NCBI GenBank assembly: GCA_036365145.1
Contig: JAEOAD010000030.1
Coordinates: 10,006,001-10,070,000 of the forward strand
Source of the DNA: Orientallactaga sibirica
Taxonomy: Eukaryota; Chordata; Mammalia; Rodentia; Dipodidae
Length of the DNA: 64,000 nucleotides
Direction of reading: 5' to 3'
The position numbers were made by a program, and so were the translations under genes. The notes below the pieces were generated by a model. The model was not told where the DNA came from. It did no database searches and worked only from the letters and a program-made list of their open reading frames with translations. How positions within the stretch are numbered: position 1 is the first letter of the stretch; each line of letters starts with the position of its first letter. Shown here in pieces: positions 54,090 to 64,000 of this stretch.

Positions 54090-56849
54090 GTGAATATGGT
54101 GACACATACAGACAACTTTGCTTCAAACAAAACACTCAGCAACATACTCTAAGCTACATTAAGGCTGAGTTCAGGGGGAGTTTTTAATCTATCAACAGAA
54201 GCTCAAGATTTTTAAAGGAAATGGGAAGTTTAGGAGATGCAAAGCCAAGTTTCTATCTTTAAAATAATTAGGTTAATTGGTGTATGAAATCAATTAGGTA
54301 TACTTTATTTCAAAAGTCTGCAAGCAGTGCCAGGAACTTACTCTGGAAATACCAACACCAAATTCTGCTCCTGGTATTACAAATATGGAAGAAAGTTACC
54401 CACAGAAAACTCTGCCGCTCAGTATGTTAGGTTTAGGGCAACTTCTCAAGGTTTTGCTCATTTGAGAGAATGAAAGTTGATTTCAGTATTAAAAGGCACA
54501 GGCACTCTATAGGAAATAGAACCAAAGTTATAGTGTTAGACACTATATGCCAAAAAAAAAAAAAAATCCTGACAAGAGAAAACTTTGGGTTATATATATA
54601 TGCCTTAAAGTCCATTTATGTATATGCCTTAAAGTCCATTTATCTTGTGGAGCAGGGAGGATAAGTATCACTTCAAAGTAAAACTAAGTGAAAAAAAATC
54701 CAACCATGCCTACAAGGTGAAAACACAGGGGCTGCCCCTCTCAACGTCAAGGTAAATTATGTACTTAGGTGAGGACAGCGCTAGCACTTTCCCATGAGAT
54801 CAACCCATCACAGCACAAGGAATCAATGAAAAGCTTGTCCTAGGGTTATAGAAGCAAGTTTTCTCTTTCTTGCCTTGAAACCTGGCTATGATGATCACAC
54901 CACCTATCAAATGTGGCCGTATCATTTCTGTATGAATGGGTGGGAGAGCATGCAAGATGCCATTTGAAAGACTAAGGTCTTTCAAAAATCTGCTTAAAAT
55001 TAAACACAGGATAATTCAAGATCAGGGTTCATCTGACAAAGTCTTAGAGAAGATTATCTTTTTTACATTGAAAATACAAAACTGAATCCTGTGTACATAA
55101 GCAAGAAGGAGAATTTGGTGTTCTTTTTCAGCCTGGTTCATGGCTTTCTGTTCTGTCAAGATTTTCTATTCTGTAAAGAGTGTGTTTGGTGCCTAAGGCA
55201 AAAATGAACCATGCCGGAATGTAAGCTAGGAAATACCGAAGTAGTCAAATAATGCTAGTTCAATTTGGAAGGACCCCACCAAGCTCCACTAGCTCAAGAT
55301 GGCATTTTGAACCTAGACTGGGGATCTAAATTACTCCCATGGGCTTAAATTTGGTTATTACATTTGGATATTGAAATGAGAGAAGATTCTGTGTGCTCAA
55401 GCTGTGTCTGGCCACCTTGGGCTGCTTTGTTAACATGGCTTGTCAGTTTGTGACCACCCACTGAATCACATCCCTGCTGTCTTATCTTGAATGCAGATTT
55501 CTCCAGGGCAAGACTAGGTTGTTCAAATTAGGAACTGGGATTAACCACTAAGAGGCTATCTTCAGAATTATTTCTCTTTCTCTTTGCCATACCAGACTTG
55601 ATGGCTCGGAAGGCTGGTATCTGGCCAGCCATAAGGATGTCCAGTTTCTTCTCTCAGCAAGAAGTGCAGACAATGAATTAGGAGGGATGCACCTTTATCT
55701 CCAAGTATACCTAGGTAGCTATTAAAGGCCCTGCTCTTAAATTTTCTTCTGTATAAACAGTGGCTAAAGCTGTTTAATCTTTTATGTGAATTGGAACGTG
55801 ATAGTTTGCAGGAGGCTCTCAAAGCCATATCTTCCTGGATGCATTCTGCAATTAGCCCAGTCCATTTTCATCAGAGGTTGTCTTTCCATCTGGAAAAGAC
55901 TGAGAGCTTTTAGCTTTCAAGGAGCCAATGTTGGAAGCCCTGTTAATGGTCAAAAAGTCCCTATTGAATTTAACTTGGAGTTCATGCAGTGTTGTAATTA
56001 GTAATTTTAGTGTGGGACTACATTTGATTCTATTTTAAAACACACTGGAGACTTGCTCATGTATACTGCTTCAACAGACAATCACTCTGTATTCATGGTT
56101 TACTTCTCTCTTCTGAGGAAGGAGTCACCTGATGGGTGACATTCTCCTACATGAAGACCACGTTTTGACAGGTGTCCTCCCTAATCTATAGCTGACCCTT
56201 TCACAGTCCTCAAAGCTCCATTATTTATTTCTCTTGTTTTGAAACTCTGTATACTGTCTTGGGGCTTGGCCAGTAAGGATCACTTGTTAACTTTCAGTGG
56301 TCAATGGCAATGTGCTTAGATATCCTTTGCATTCTCAGGCCAATTTCATGAACCCAGCTCCAAATGTCTGTTGCCACTGATTCTGATGTTCACTGTGGGA
56401 TTTAAGAATCACACATGGGATCACATGTGGGGAAGGATTTGGACCAGTGTTTTCCCCAAGATCAGATTCCCACAGGAAGCCATAGATGTTGCAGAAACTG
56501 ACACTGCATGGTACTTAAAAGCTACATTTTTTTGTAAGTAGAGCAGAATAATACCAGGAATGAGGTGGTGTGTGGTCTTTCTACAAGGAAAAGAGCAGAG
56601 TTTTTAGGTCTAACATACCACTTGAAAAGAAAGTGTTAAACTTTCTTGGGCTTTTTATTCTTTGGAATACAGGTATCACAGTAATTATATTTAATAAAGG
56701 AGGATGAACAATAGTGAGAGACTAGCTTATGAACCAGTCAACTGATGGTTAATAGCTGTTAAATCCTTCCTTTCTTCCTTCCTTCAACTCCTTACTCATT
56801 TTCCCTCCTTTCCTTCTCTCTTTCATTCTTTCATTCATTCTTTGTCTTC

Positions 56850-56907
56850 CTTCCTTCCTTCCTTCCTTCCTTCCTTCCTTCCTTCCTTCCTTCCTTCCTT
56901 TCTTCCT
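56850..56907. repeat. (TTCC)n microsatellite
   Basis: About 13 uninterrupted TTCC units, preceded from 56761 by a looser C/T-rich tract with TTCA units. A pure purine strand on the ENPP6 transcript (GGAA)n. Likely polymorphic. Confidence 0.92.
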
Positions 56908-57629
56908 AGAATGGGCCATTCACTAAGCAGTAGGTTCATTAGACTGTAGTCAACTTGTTCACTGTGCAAATTCACACTGTACCATCAGATAAATGATCAA
57001 GGACAAGACTTAATTCATCTTCCTTTTTCTTCTAGTGCTTTGGAATATAATCCGATCAAGGAAGACTCAGCAAACTCATTTCATACAAGACATCTCTTAT
57101 CGTTTTGGCTTATTTTCAAACTCAATCTCAAAGTTACTTTCTAGTCTGCCTTTAAACACATTCTAGCTTCTTACTGGAACCCACATTCAATGACTTTCAT
57201 AGAGGTGGGTGTTGTAGACAAAGAAGAACTATATTACAGTTATGCCCTGTGAAGCAAAAGTGTTGATTTTGAGACTCAGAGCTGTCAGCAAACTGGTGTC
57301 CAATAAGCTTTCCTGGACATCAGATAGCTCTAAAACACACTTTGATAAATTAAGTTAAAAAAAATCAAATCACAGACATGTGGAATACATTTTCTGCATT
57401 GCACTCAGGATTTAAAATTTACAAAAAAAATGAAGTATCTGGTTACAAATGCCAAATTCAAGAAGCATGTGAAAGAAATCCAGCAAATGATGTTTCAGGA
57501 AGAATGGCTGGGTTTGCTCAGCCTGAGCCATAAAGAGGACCCACAAAGCAACAACTCCAGCCTTTAGTCCCTGTTAGAGATACTCCCTTGGAACACTGAG
57601 GAAAAGCATCAGCTCATTTCCTTGCCTAC

Positions 57630-57753
57630 CAGGTCCGAAGGCTAAGAAGATGCCACGCATGTCCATGAGCTCATTGTCGTAGCCATGCCATCCACGCTGC
57701 CAGCCTTCCCTTTTCCCAGTGCTATTCATCCAAAATGGAAGTCTCTCTCGATT
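57630..57753 (-). CDS. ENPP6: ENPP6 penultimate coding exon
   Basis: 124 bases, 41 full codons plus one base, starting in phase 0 and ending in phase 1. The acceptor is GCTTTGCTTGATTTCAG and the donor is CCTG|GTAGGC on the minus strand. The peptide begins [13 protein letters not shown] and includes [25 protein letters not shown] carries the conserved His that binds an active-site zinc in nucleotide pyrophosphatase/phosphodiesterases, and NST is a possible glycosylation site. The phase matches the terminal exon exactly. Both exons are intact and show no change that would inactivate the enzyme. Confidence 0.93.
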
Positions 57754-58510
57754 CTGAAATCAAGCAAAGCAATGGGGACCATGATGATAGGCACCTGGAC
57801 CAAACTCCACCCTCACCACCCCAGGGTGAAGATTTTCTCCTTAGCATGACCAGGGTCATCCAACCAGAGTTGGATCACTTCCTGTGCCAGGTAGTTCATG
57901 CCCTTGGTGGCAGCCTCTTCAAATGCTGAAGAATTATACTTAAAAGGGAATTTTCTTACATTGAGATGAAATGTATCTGGTAATCAATTCAGAACCACTA
58001 AATACAGCATGCTACAGACAGAAAGGATATAAAAGTGTGTCTGTGGTATAATAAAAAATACATTTGGTCTCTGTCCCGGTTTCCTGTCATAGAGCTCCTA
58101 AAACCCTTGGAATTTCCCGAGTGATAGGAGTAAGCATCTTTTGTTATCCGTAATGAGCCCCTTTCTCCCATCTCCAGAGTTTATGCTGGGAGAGTCTCTG
58201 GATTAGGAAGTGAGATAGCTTCAGGGCTCTGTTCTTTAGGGGACTGTTCACCAGAGTAACAAATATCCTGGTTAGATAATTATGCCTTTCAGCCCTGACT
58301 CCTGCATACTGGAACAGGTAAAGGCCCTGTATTTTGAATTCCATCAAGTGACCAATCACTCATGCCTGCACAATGACACCCCATATAAAACCCTGGAGAA
58401 TATGGTTCAGGCAGCTGCCAGGGATCGAACTTCTGTACACTATATGCATCGCTTCCATTCGAATGGTCCTAAGTTGATGATCTTTTATAAGAAAACTGTA
58501 ATCAAAGAGC

Positions 58511-58691
58511 TGGGGAGATGGCACAGCAATTTTAAGTGCTTGCTTGCAAAGCCTGCTGGTCCAGATTTAATTCCCCAGTTCCCATGTAAAGCCAGTTGCA
58601 CAAAGTGGCACATGCATCTGTAATTTGTCTGCAGTAGTAATAGACCCTGGTGTCTCTCTCCACCCCACACCCCCTCACACACACTGTCTCA

Positions 58692-58730
<39 letters not shown>

Positions 58731-58735
58731 ATATT
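58511..58735 (+). repeat. tRNA-type SINE with (AAAT)n tail
   Basis: Head GCTGGGGAGATGGCACAGC, body with GCCAGTTGCACAAAGTGGC, and a tail of about ten ATAA units at 58694-58735, likely polymorphic. Confidence 0.9.
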
Positions 58736-59256
58736 AAACTTAGCACTTTCTGAGTCCTGTGATTTGTTCTAAGGAAGTACTTAACTCAAAGAGAGATGAT
58801 GAGAACCCTACCCAAATCAAAAATGAGTGCCAGCAGCTCAGCGACCCAGAACACACACCTGGCATCACCTATGAGACTGAACTCCTTAATCTGTGATGCC
58901 TGCCATAACTTCAGGCACTAGTGCAGGGACTGAACTGAATTGTAAGATACCCAGATGATATTGGAGAAGTGTTGTGGAATATATAATCACTTCATTTTGT
59001 CAGCAAAGCAACTAGAGCCCTTGAGGGATCTACCTATACATTCTTCTCCTAGCACCATTTCCACCATAAGACCACCCCTGTTCTTCCTTTCATCTCCACC
59101 CTCAGGAGCAGTTTGGAACATAGTCTCCTTCATGTGCTTTGCCAGTGAAAGTGGCACCCACATTCCTCTTGTACTGTCTGCATTTTCCTGAACCATTCTT
59201 CATTCAGGATGGATTCTAGAGTCACCATTTCCCTGTCACTTTCAGGACTACAATTT

Positions 59257-59495
59257 ATTTTAAATATCTTTATTTATTTCTTTACAAATGAGACAGTGAG
59301 AGAGAGAAAGAGAGAGAGAGGGAGAGAGGGAGAAAGAGAGAAAGAGAGAAGCATGTCGGGGCCTTAGCTGCTGCAAATGAACTCCACATGCATGCACCAC
59401 TGTGCATCAGGCTTTAGGTAGGTACTTTAGAATCAAACCTGGGTCCTTAGGCTTTGCAGGCAAGTGCCTTAACTGCTGAGCCATCTTTACAGTTC
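59257..59495 (-). repeat. tRNA-type SINE with long (GA)n
   Basis: Flanked by CAGGACTACAATTT (59243-59256) and CAGAACTACAATTT (59496-59509), one mismatch in 14. The GA-rich block spans 59297-59350. Confidence 0.93.
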
Positions 59496-59849
59496 CAGAA
59501 CTACAATTTCTTAGGCTACAGATGCTCACTTATTAAACAAGAGCTTAAGAAGGTTTTGTGAATCCCTAGGAGGCTTCAGCCTGTTGAACATAACCCTAGC
59601 CATTCATTGCAGGCCAATCACGTATACCTGATCTTCTATGTTCCTCCTAAACAGAATTCAGTATTACAAAGATTTCAAACACACAAGGTGGAATTGCCTG
59701 GTCATGATGAGTGAGTAAAATCAGAGCAGCTAAAATGCAAGCAAACTTCTAGGTTGGATCCCTAAGCTTGTAAGGGCATCATGTATTTACTGAGTCATAC
59801 AGTTCACCCAAAGTCAATTCTGATGTTCACTTTATTATTATCACAACAT

Positions 59850-60010
59850 CATGTTGTGGACAATCTTACTTTTGTTATTTGTAATAGAAGAAGACATAAC
59901 ATAGAGCGTTTAAATGGCACTCTCAGAGTCACACAGTTACTGAGAGGTAGTGCTGGATTGGAACCTGAGTTTGTCTCTCAGCCACTGTTCACATTCTACC
60001 AGCCCCACAG
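59850..60010 (-). repeat. MIR-like ancient SINE fragment
   Basis: CTCAGAGTCACACAGTTACTGAGAGGTAGTGCTGGATTGGAACC is the complement of the MIR core region in order. Old and diverged. Confidence 0.6.
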
Positions 60011-60123
60011 CCAGACATCACTGCTGTGTTCTGGACAATGTAGTGTGTCCTTGTGCCCTATGTTGTCATCCACCCTGTAAGGGCAGAAAAGTGAGAATTT
60101 GAAATTAGATTGAACATGGAGTT

Positions 60124-60290
60124 GTTGTTAAGCTTGCTGCTTTCTTGCTCTATGATCCCAGAATGCTATGTAACTTCTGTGGGTTTCACTTTCCTTGCTG
60201 GGTATAGGAATCCTAACCTGTGGGGTTGGAAGGATGACATAACTGTTTGCTAAGCACCCAGCACACAGTATGTGTTCAATAAATGGGTGC
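60124..60290 (+). repeat. MIR-like ancient SINE fragment
   Basis: GGGTTTCACTTTCCTTGCTGGG, GTTGGAAGGATGACATAACTG and CAGCACACAGTATGTGTTCAATAAATG follow the 3' half of MIR. Confidence 0.65.
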
Positions 60291-60948
60291 AGTCTGGTCA
60301 TCAGACGCCACTAGCCCATGGTGGAGGTGCTTTGCTATGGAGTTGAGCCCTCTTTGCTTATTTAGCTGTCATATCACATTACCCACACATTGGGTTTCAC
60401 CCCATAAACTGTTTCCTAACATTTATGCTTCCCAAATTTCTCTATTTCATTGACTCTCTCTTTCCTTACTGCATTATCCCTTGTCTCTCATTCTCCAACT
60501 GTAGCTTGTATTCTTCAATGGACATATTTTATGAACTTATGGCATTGCTAACTTTTTACACTGTTTTTTTCAGCTGTCTATGCTGAAGATCACAACACAT
60601 CCTGATTTAGTTTCCTCAGCTAACTTAATGTGTTGCTTTTTCTGCTCAGTCAAGAAGGCAGCAAGGCCAGAAGTCTAAGTAGAATATTTAGTTATTCATA
60701 TCCTATTTATTATGAGCCTCTATAGTATGTATATATTCTGTGGCAAAAGGGATGAAGAAAGACTGTCTGGATTAAAAATTATAGTCCAAAAAGTTACCAT
60801 TATTCCACAAATAAACACAATAATGAATAACTCAGCCCTAAAATAACTGGGCACTGGTTTGATCACAGGAAAGTCCATTAGTTTTCATTATTAAAGTGAC
60901 AAGTTGCTCCAGCAAAATGACTGTCTACTGAAATGAACAATAGTAAGG

Positions 60949-61275
60949 GGCTGGAGAAATGGCTTAGTGAGTAAAGTCCTTATCCACTGAGGAGGCAGAG
61001 ACAGGAAGCTTTCTGGGACTAGCTGTTCACTGAGTTTAGCCTAATTGGTGTGCTCCTGGCCAGTGAGAAAACTCTATTTCAAAAACAGGTGGAATGCATT
61101 CCATAGAATGACACCGGAAATTACCCTCTGGCCTTCATAGTCACGTGCATATTAGCATATTATTAATATTATAATATTAATATATATTAGCATATATATT
61201 AATATGTGTGCATATTAGCATGCACACATATGCACATGCTCATACTCACACATACAATATACATATACATGCAAA
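60949..61275 (+). repeat. B4-type SINE with AT-rich palindromic 3' part
   Basis: Head GGGGCTGGAGAAATGGCTTAG, a deletion of the box-B region, B1-like CACTGAGGAGGCAGAGACAGG, then GGCCAGTGAGAAAACTC, followed by TA- and CA-rich repeats (61150-61275). Confidence 0.7.
61161..61182. repeat. Perfect 22-bp AT palindrome
   Basis: TATTAATATTA followed by its exact reverse complement, in AT-rich DNA at the end of a B4. Confidence 0.9.
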
Positions 61276-61384
61276 AGAAATAATAATGAAGAACTGCTCA
61301 TGTGAGGATGTGTCAGTTTTACTAAAATAGATGCATGCTAACATGTAAGTATACATTTAATTTCAAAATGTACTCATGATTTTC

Positions 61385-61448
61385 GGCCCTGCCCTGCCCT
61401 GCCCTGCCCTTGCCCTGCCCTGCCCTGCCCTGCCCTGCCCTGCCCTGC
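61385..61448. repeat. (CCCTG)n pentanucleotide repeat
   Basis: About 13 units with one imperfect unit (CCCTTG) near 61410. The complementary strand reads (CAGGG)n, with regularly spaced GGG runs able to form a G-quadruplex; that strand is the ENPP6 sense strand. Confidence 0.92.
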
Positions 61449-62974
61449 GGCTTTTGGCATACTCATGTTGTAACCTATGTCCTCTTCTCACTGCACATGT
61501 AAGAAGGGGTGTCACACACGTCTCTGTCTCTATAATAGGAAAGCTTTTGTGGGTCCTCAGGCTGCTGGTTGAAGAGCTGACCCCATCAGACGCCTACCAG
61601 GCACATGGGCTGCCACACAGTGCCACCTAGTGACATTTTGGGGAGATAACCAGACCCACCAGGTCTGTTGAAGGTGAGAAACAAGGGTAGTGCGGGCACA
61701 CACAAATACACATGTGCTTATGCAGCTAATCAGTGGTGGTGGGGTGCTGGAGAGGAAAAGCCACAGGCTCCTCAGTAAAAGGCCCCTAGAGATCACTGAT
61801 AATAGGAGTCCAGACCCTGAGGAGGCCCTGAGAAGTGAGAAAGCTGACTAAAAAAACCACTAAAAATAGAAATGTTCTTAGTTGTGAGGTCAAGACCAAA
61901 ACTTTCCTCCATTCTCCCTCAAATCACCAGAAGATGCTACTGAAATCTTGTCAGATTAAAATAAATCAAGTGTGAACATCTCAGGTGTATTAGGAGCCCA
62001 AAATTCAATCACTATTTTTTCCTATGATATGGTTAAATCAAGCACCTTCCCTCTTCCCGAAAATAATTTTTGCTTTCCTTACAAATTGAAAGAGTCAATA
62101 AATCATGTTCAAGTTAGAAGAGGTGTTGGGAAAAATCAGTTTGACTGGCTTGATCTGCTGCTAAATGTAAGGTGGAGCTGTGGTTTCTGTAGGTATTTCC
62201 TTCAAATGGAAATATTCTCTCCTGGTGAGAGGAGAGAGACTCATAAGATTCAGGAATGTAATGTAACTTACAAGGCTCAGGAAGCTTGGAAAATTTAGGG
62301 ATTCATAAGTCTTCACCCTAAGATTACACAGGTAGTGAACCATGGCTAGGAGGGGAGAATCTCTCAGTGCAGCTGTCTGTAAATTGTGCAGAGAGCTCCA
62401 AGGAGACAGGTTTTATGAGTCATCACCCATGCTGGGGTGAGCTTTTGGATGATGCTGTTGCTTAAGAGTCACCCATCCTACTGTAAATACTGCTCCCCCA
62501 ATCATTGTTTCACCAAGCTAGTCTTGGGTAGAGTTGTTTGCCCTATCTTTAGTGAACAGACATTTGTTCATGTCTTCCCAAGAAAAGTCACCCAGCACCA
62601 TGGTTTCTTAGTTTTAGTTTAGTTCTCAGCTATGTTGAAGTGTCCTCCAGAAAGGCTTCCATTGCAGAACCCCTTAAAAGGCCCTGGGGAGTAGTGGCAC
62701 GAAACAAAGACATATAATTGCCACATGCTGATACCAAGATATGTATGTGCCTCTAAGTTTCCTTGTCTTTACCTTTCTAAAACAGTGTTTAATTGCTTAG
62801 CTTCTGGTCCCTAGACTGACCCAGGAGAGCTCCTTGCCACACTCAGCTTGATCCTTGACATGGAAAATGCCAGATAGCAAAATCAGCAGGGATCTAGAGA
62901 ACAGAAGTACTTGGACTGGAGCAAAGCACTGAGGGGAAACAGTAAGCTAACTGCTGTTCTTCTTCCCCTTTCTC

Positions 62975-63415
62975 TTTTTTTTTTTTTTTTTTTTGATCAT
63001 GTTTATTGAAGCATGCCAAGGGGGAGAGAGTACACATGTACTTCCAGGCAGCTTCCACAGGCTACCCTAGTCACCATGGAGAGTTATTTGCGCCAAGCAT
63101 TCAATGTCTGACTTCCTGGAGCTCAATTAGTTAGGCCTGGACAATACCATGCTATCTGCCACTACCACTCAGAAACCATACTTCCCAGATTTCCTGGATT
63201 TCCCCAAGATATTTTGGGTCTAGTTCTGCACAAGCTTTAGAATTGAGCCTGTCATTTCATATCCTTTGCCAGTTTTCAAAATAAATCTTTCCTTTGGAGA
63301 AAAATATCAACCTCCCATAGAAGCTCAGATCTGCACTGGCTGCATTTCTTATCATTCAGACAGGAGTCCAGAAGATCTGCGGCAAAGCACCACGTTGCAC
63401 CATCTCTGGTCCCAT
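62975..63415 (-). pseudogene. Possible retrocopy of an unidentified transcript's 3' end
   Basis: On the minus strand the sequence ends GCTTCAATAAACATGATC followed by an A run of about 20 (plus strand 62975-62995). AATAAA (complement at 63000-63005) lies about 12 bases before the A run. This is the layout of a reverse-transcribed polyadenylated RNA. I do not recognise the source. The right limit is a guess based on a CTCCTTTCTTTCTTTCC stretch resembling the left flank. Confidence 0.4.
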
Positions 63416-63469
63416 TCTCCTTTCTTTCTTTCCTTAGGTCAGACATCAGCCCCTAGTGACATGCACTAT

Positions 63470-63690
63470 TTTTTTTCAGACAAAGTCTCTATTGGCAAGA
63501 AGGTCTCTTATTAAGCTCGGCTGGCTGGCAAGGAAGCCCCAGGTTTCTCCTATCACTGCCTTCCCAGCTCTGGAGTATAGGCCTACACCTACATGTCTGG
63601 CTTTCACACAAGTGTTGAGGATTGAACTCAGATCCTCATGCAGGCAAGGCAGGTACTTTCCTGGTTGGACCATATCCCCAGTCCCCCCAT
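63470..63690 (-). repeat. B4-type SINE
   Basis: B1-like left part (CAGACAAAGTCTCTATTGGC), then TTGAGGATTGAACTCAGATCCTCATGC and ATATCCCCAGTCCCC, the complement of the ID-type head. Antisense to the tail of the element at 60949. Confidence 0.7.
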
Positions 63691-64000
63691 CTTACTTTCT
63701 TTTCAGCTCAGTGGTACAAGGAGAGGTCAACCTAGGAGTTAGTCCTTGAAAACTGGACTGGGACTGGGGGAGCTGACATGTCCTGCCCTTGGGCTTCACT
63801 TTGGGGCTAAACTGAAGCTAGGGGAAATCACTATTCATGGGTTCAGCACCTTTTCCCTGTTGAAGTCTCTTCTAGACCTACTAAGAGTTAGGCAACCCTG
63901 TAAAGTGAATAACCTATCAGAGTAATGAAGATGTGTATTAATCCATTCAACCACTCTCATGTACTGAGATGCTATTGAATAGCAGTATACACTGTTCCTG

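Larger units (their letters stand above)
53643..57629 (-). other. ENPP6: ENPP6 last intron (about 4.0 kb)
   Basis: Lies between the two coding exons, with a GT donor at 57628-57629 and an AG acceptor at 53643-53644 on the minus strand. Holds one SINE (53889-54089) and a (TTCC)n microsatellite (56850-56907). The rest is non-repetitive, with a much lower repeat load than the intergenic side. Small open frames inside (e.g. 55568-55828) show no domain. Confidence 0.88.
57754..64000 (-). other. ENPP6: ENPP6 intron upstream of the penultimate exon, open at the right edge
   Basis: I looked on the minus strand for the preceding ENPP6 exon (its end should encode a GWFITE-like peptide) and did not find it, so the region is taken as one intron of at least 6.2 kb. 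It holds two tRNA-type SINEs, two MIR-like pieces, two B4s, a CCCTG repeat and a possible retrocopy. The rest is non-repetitive. Confidence 0.7.

Noticed and set aside
1..64000. tRNA genes suggested by box-A/box-B-like motifs
   Set aside because: Every such motif lies in the head of a tRNA-type SINE, B4 or MIR. None has the paired stems and anticodon loop of a functional tRNA.
1..64000. CRISPR array, operon, phage or other prokaryotic system
   Set aside because: Direct repeats here are dispersed retroposons with target duplications. There are no regular spacers, compact gene runs or ribosome-binding patterns, and spliced vertebrate exons are present.

Overview
This is a stretch of rodent nuclear genome. 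It holds the 3' end of one protein gene, ENPP6, on the minus strand, beside a long intergenic region made mostly of nested, broken retrotransposons. The evidence for a rodent is B1 (7SL-type) and B4 (ID-B1 fusion, RSINE1-type) SINEs, MaLR-type LTRs, and about 21 copies of a tRNA-type SINE with a (GA)n/(CT)n block and an AAATAAATAAA tail. I associate that last SINE, and the form of the B1 copy at 40.09 kb, with jerboas (Dipodoidea, e.g. Jaculus). The species guess is from memory, not from a search.

Gene content. Two coding exons of ENPP6 are clear. The terminal exon is 53437-53642: 67 residues, a stop, and a hydrophobic tail fitting a GPI-anchor signal. The penultimate exon is 57630-57753: 41 codons, with the HGYDN metal-site motif. 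They join in frame across a 4.0-kb intron. The next exon upstream is not found before the right edge, so 57754-64000 is read as intron. No other intact gene was found.

Layout. 1-7.1 kb: SINEs, two B4s, one B1 and an L1 3'-UTR retroposon, with unique DNA between. 7.1-13.8 kb: L1-1 (minus), which has lost its 3' end and carries three datable insertions (an LTR, a SINE and an L1 3'-UTR fragment). 13.8-18.8 kb: a second L1 3'-UTR copy split by a 623-bp LTR, then MaLR fragments, a B4 and an ancient minus-strand L1 split by a solo LTR. 18.8-23.0 kb: L1-2 (plus), 5'-truncated, with most of ORF2 and a complete 1.3-kb 3' UTR. 23-38.5 kb: SINEs, LTR elements (one MaLR with internal sequence, one LTR nested inside another LTR), ancient L1 pieces and a GC-rich degenerate tandem repeat. 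38.5-46.8 kb: L1-3 (plus), nearly full length but interrupted. 47.3-52.3 kb: L1-4 (minus), facing L1-3. 52.3-64 kb: ENPP6 3' end and introns with a low repeat load.

How the pieces relate. The four younger L1s are one family. Because they are homologous, each supplies an 'empty site' for insertions in the others, so several target-site duplications and the order of insertion can be read directly. All L1 open frames are broken. I did not find an unknown functional system. The most unusual signals are a B1-like antisense block shared by all three L1 5' regions, a set of L1 3'-UTR-only retroposons, and an unassigned protein-like frame beside ENPP6 exon 7.
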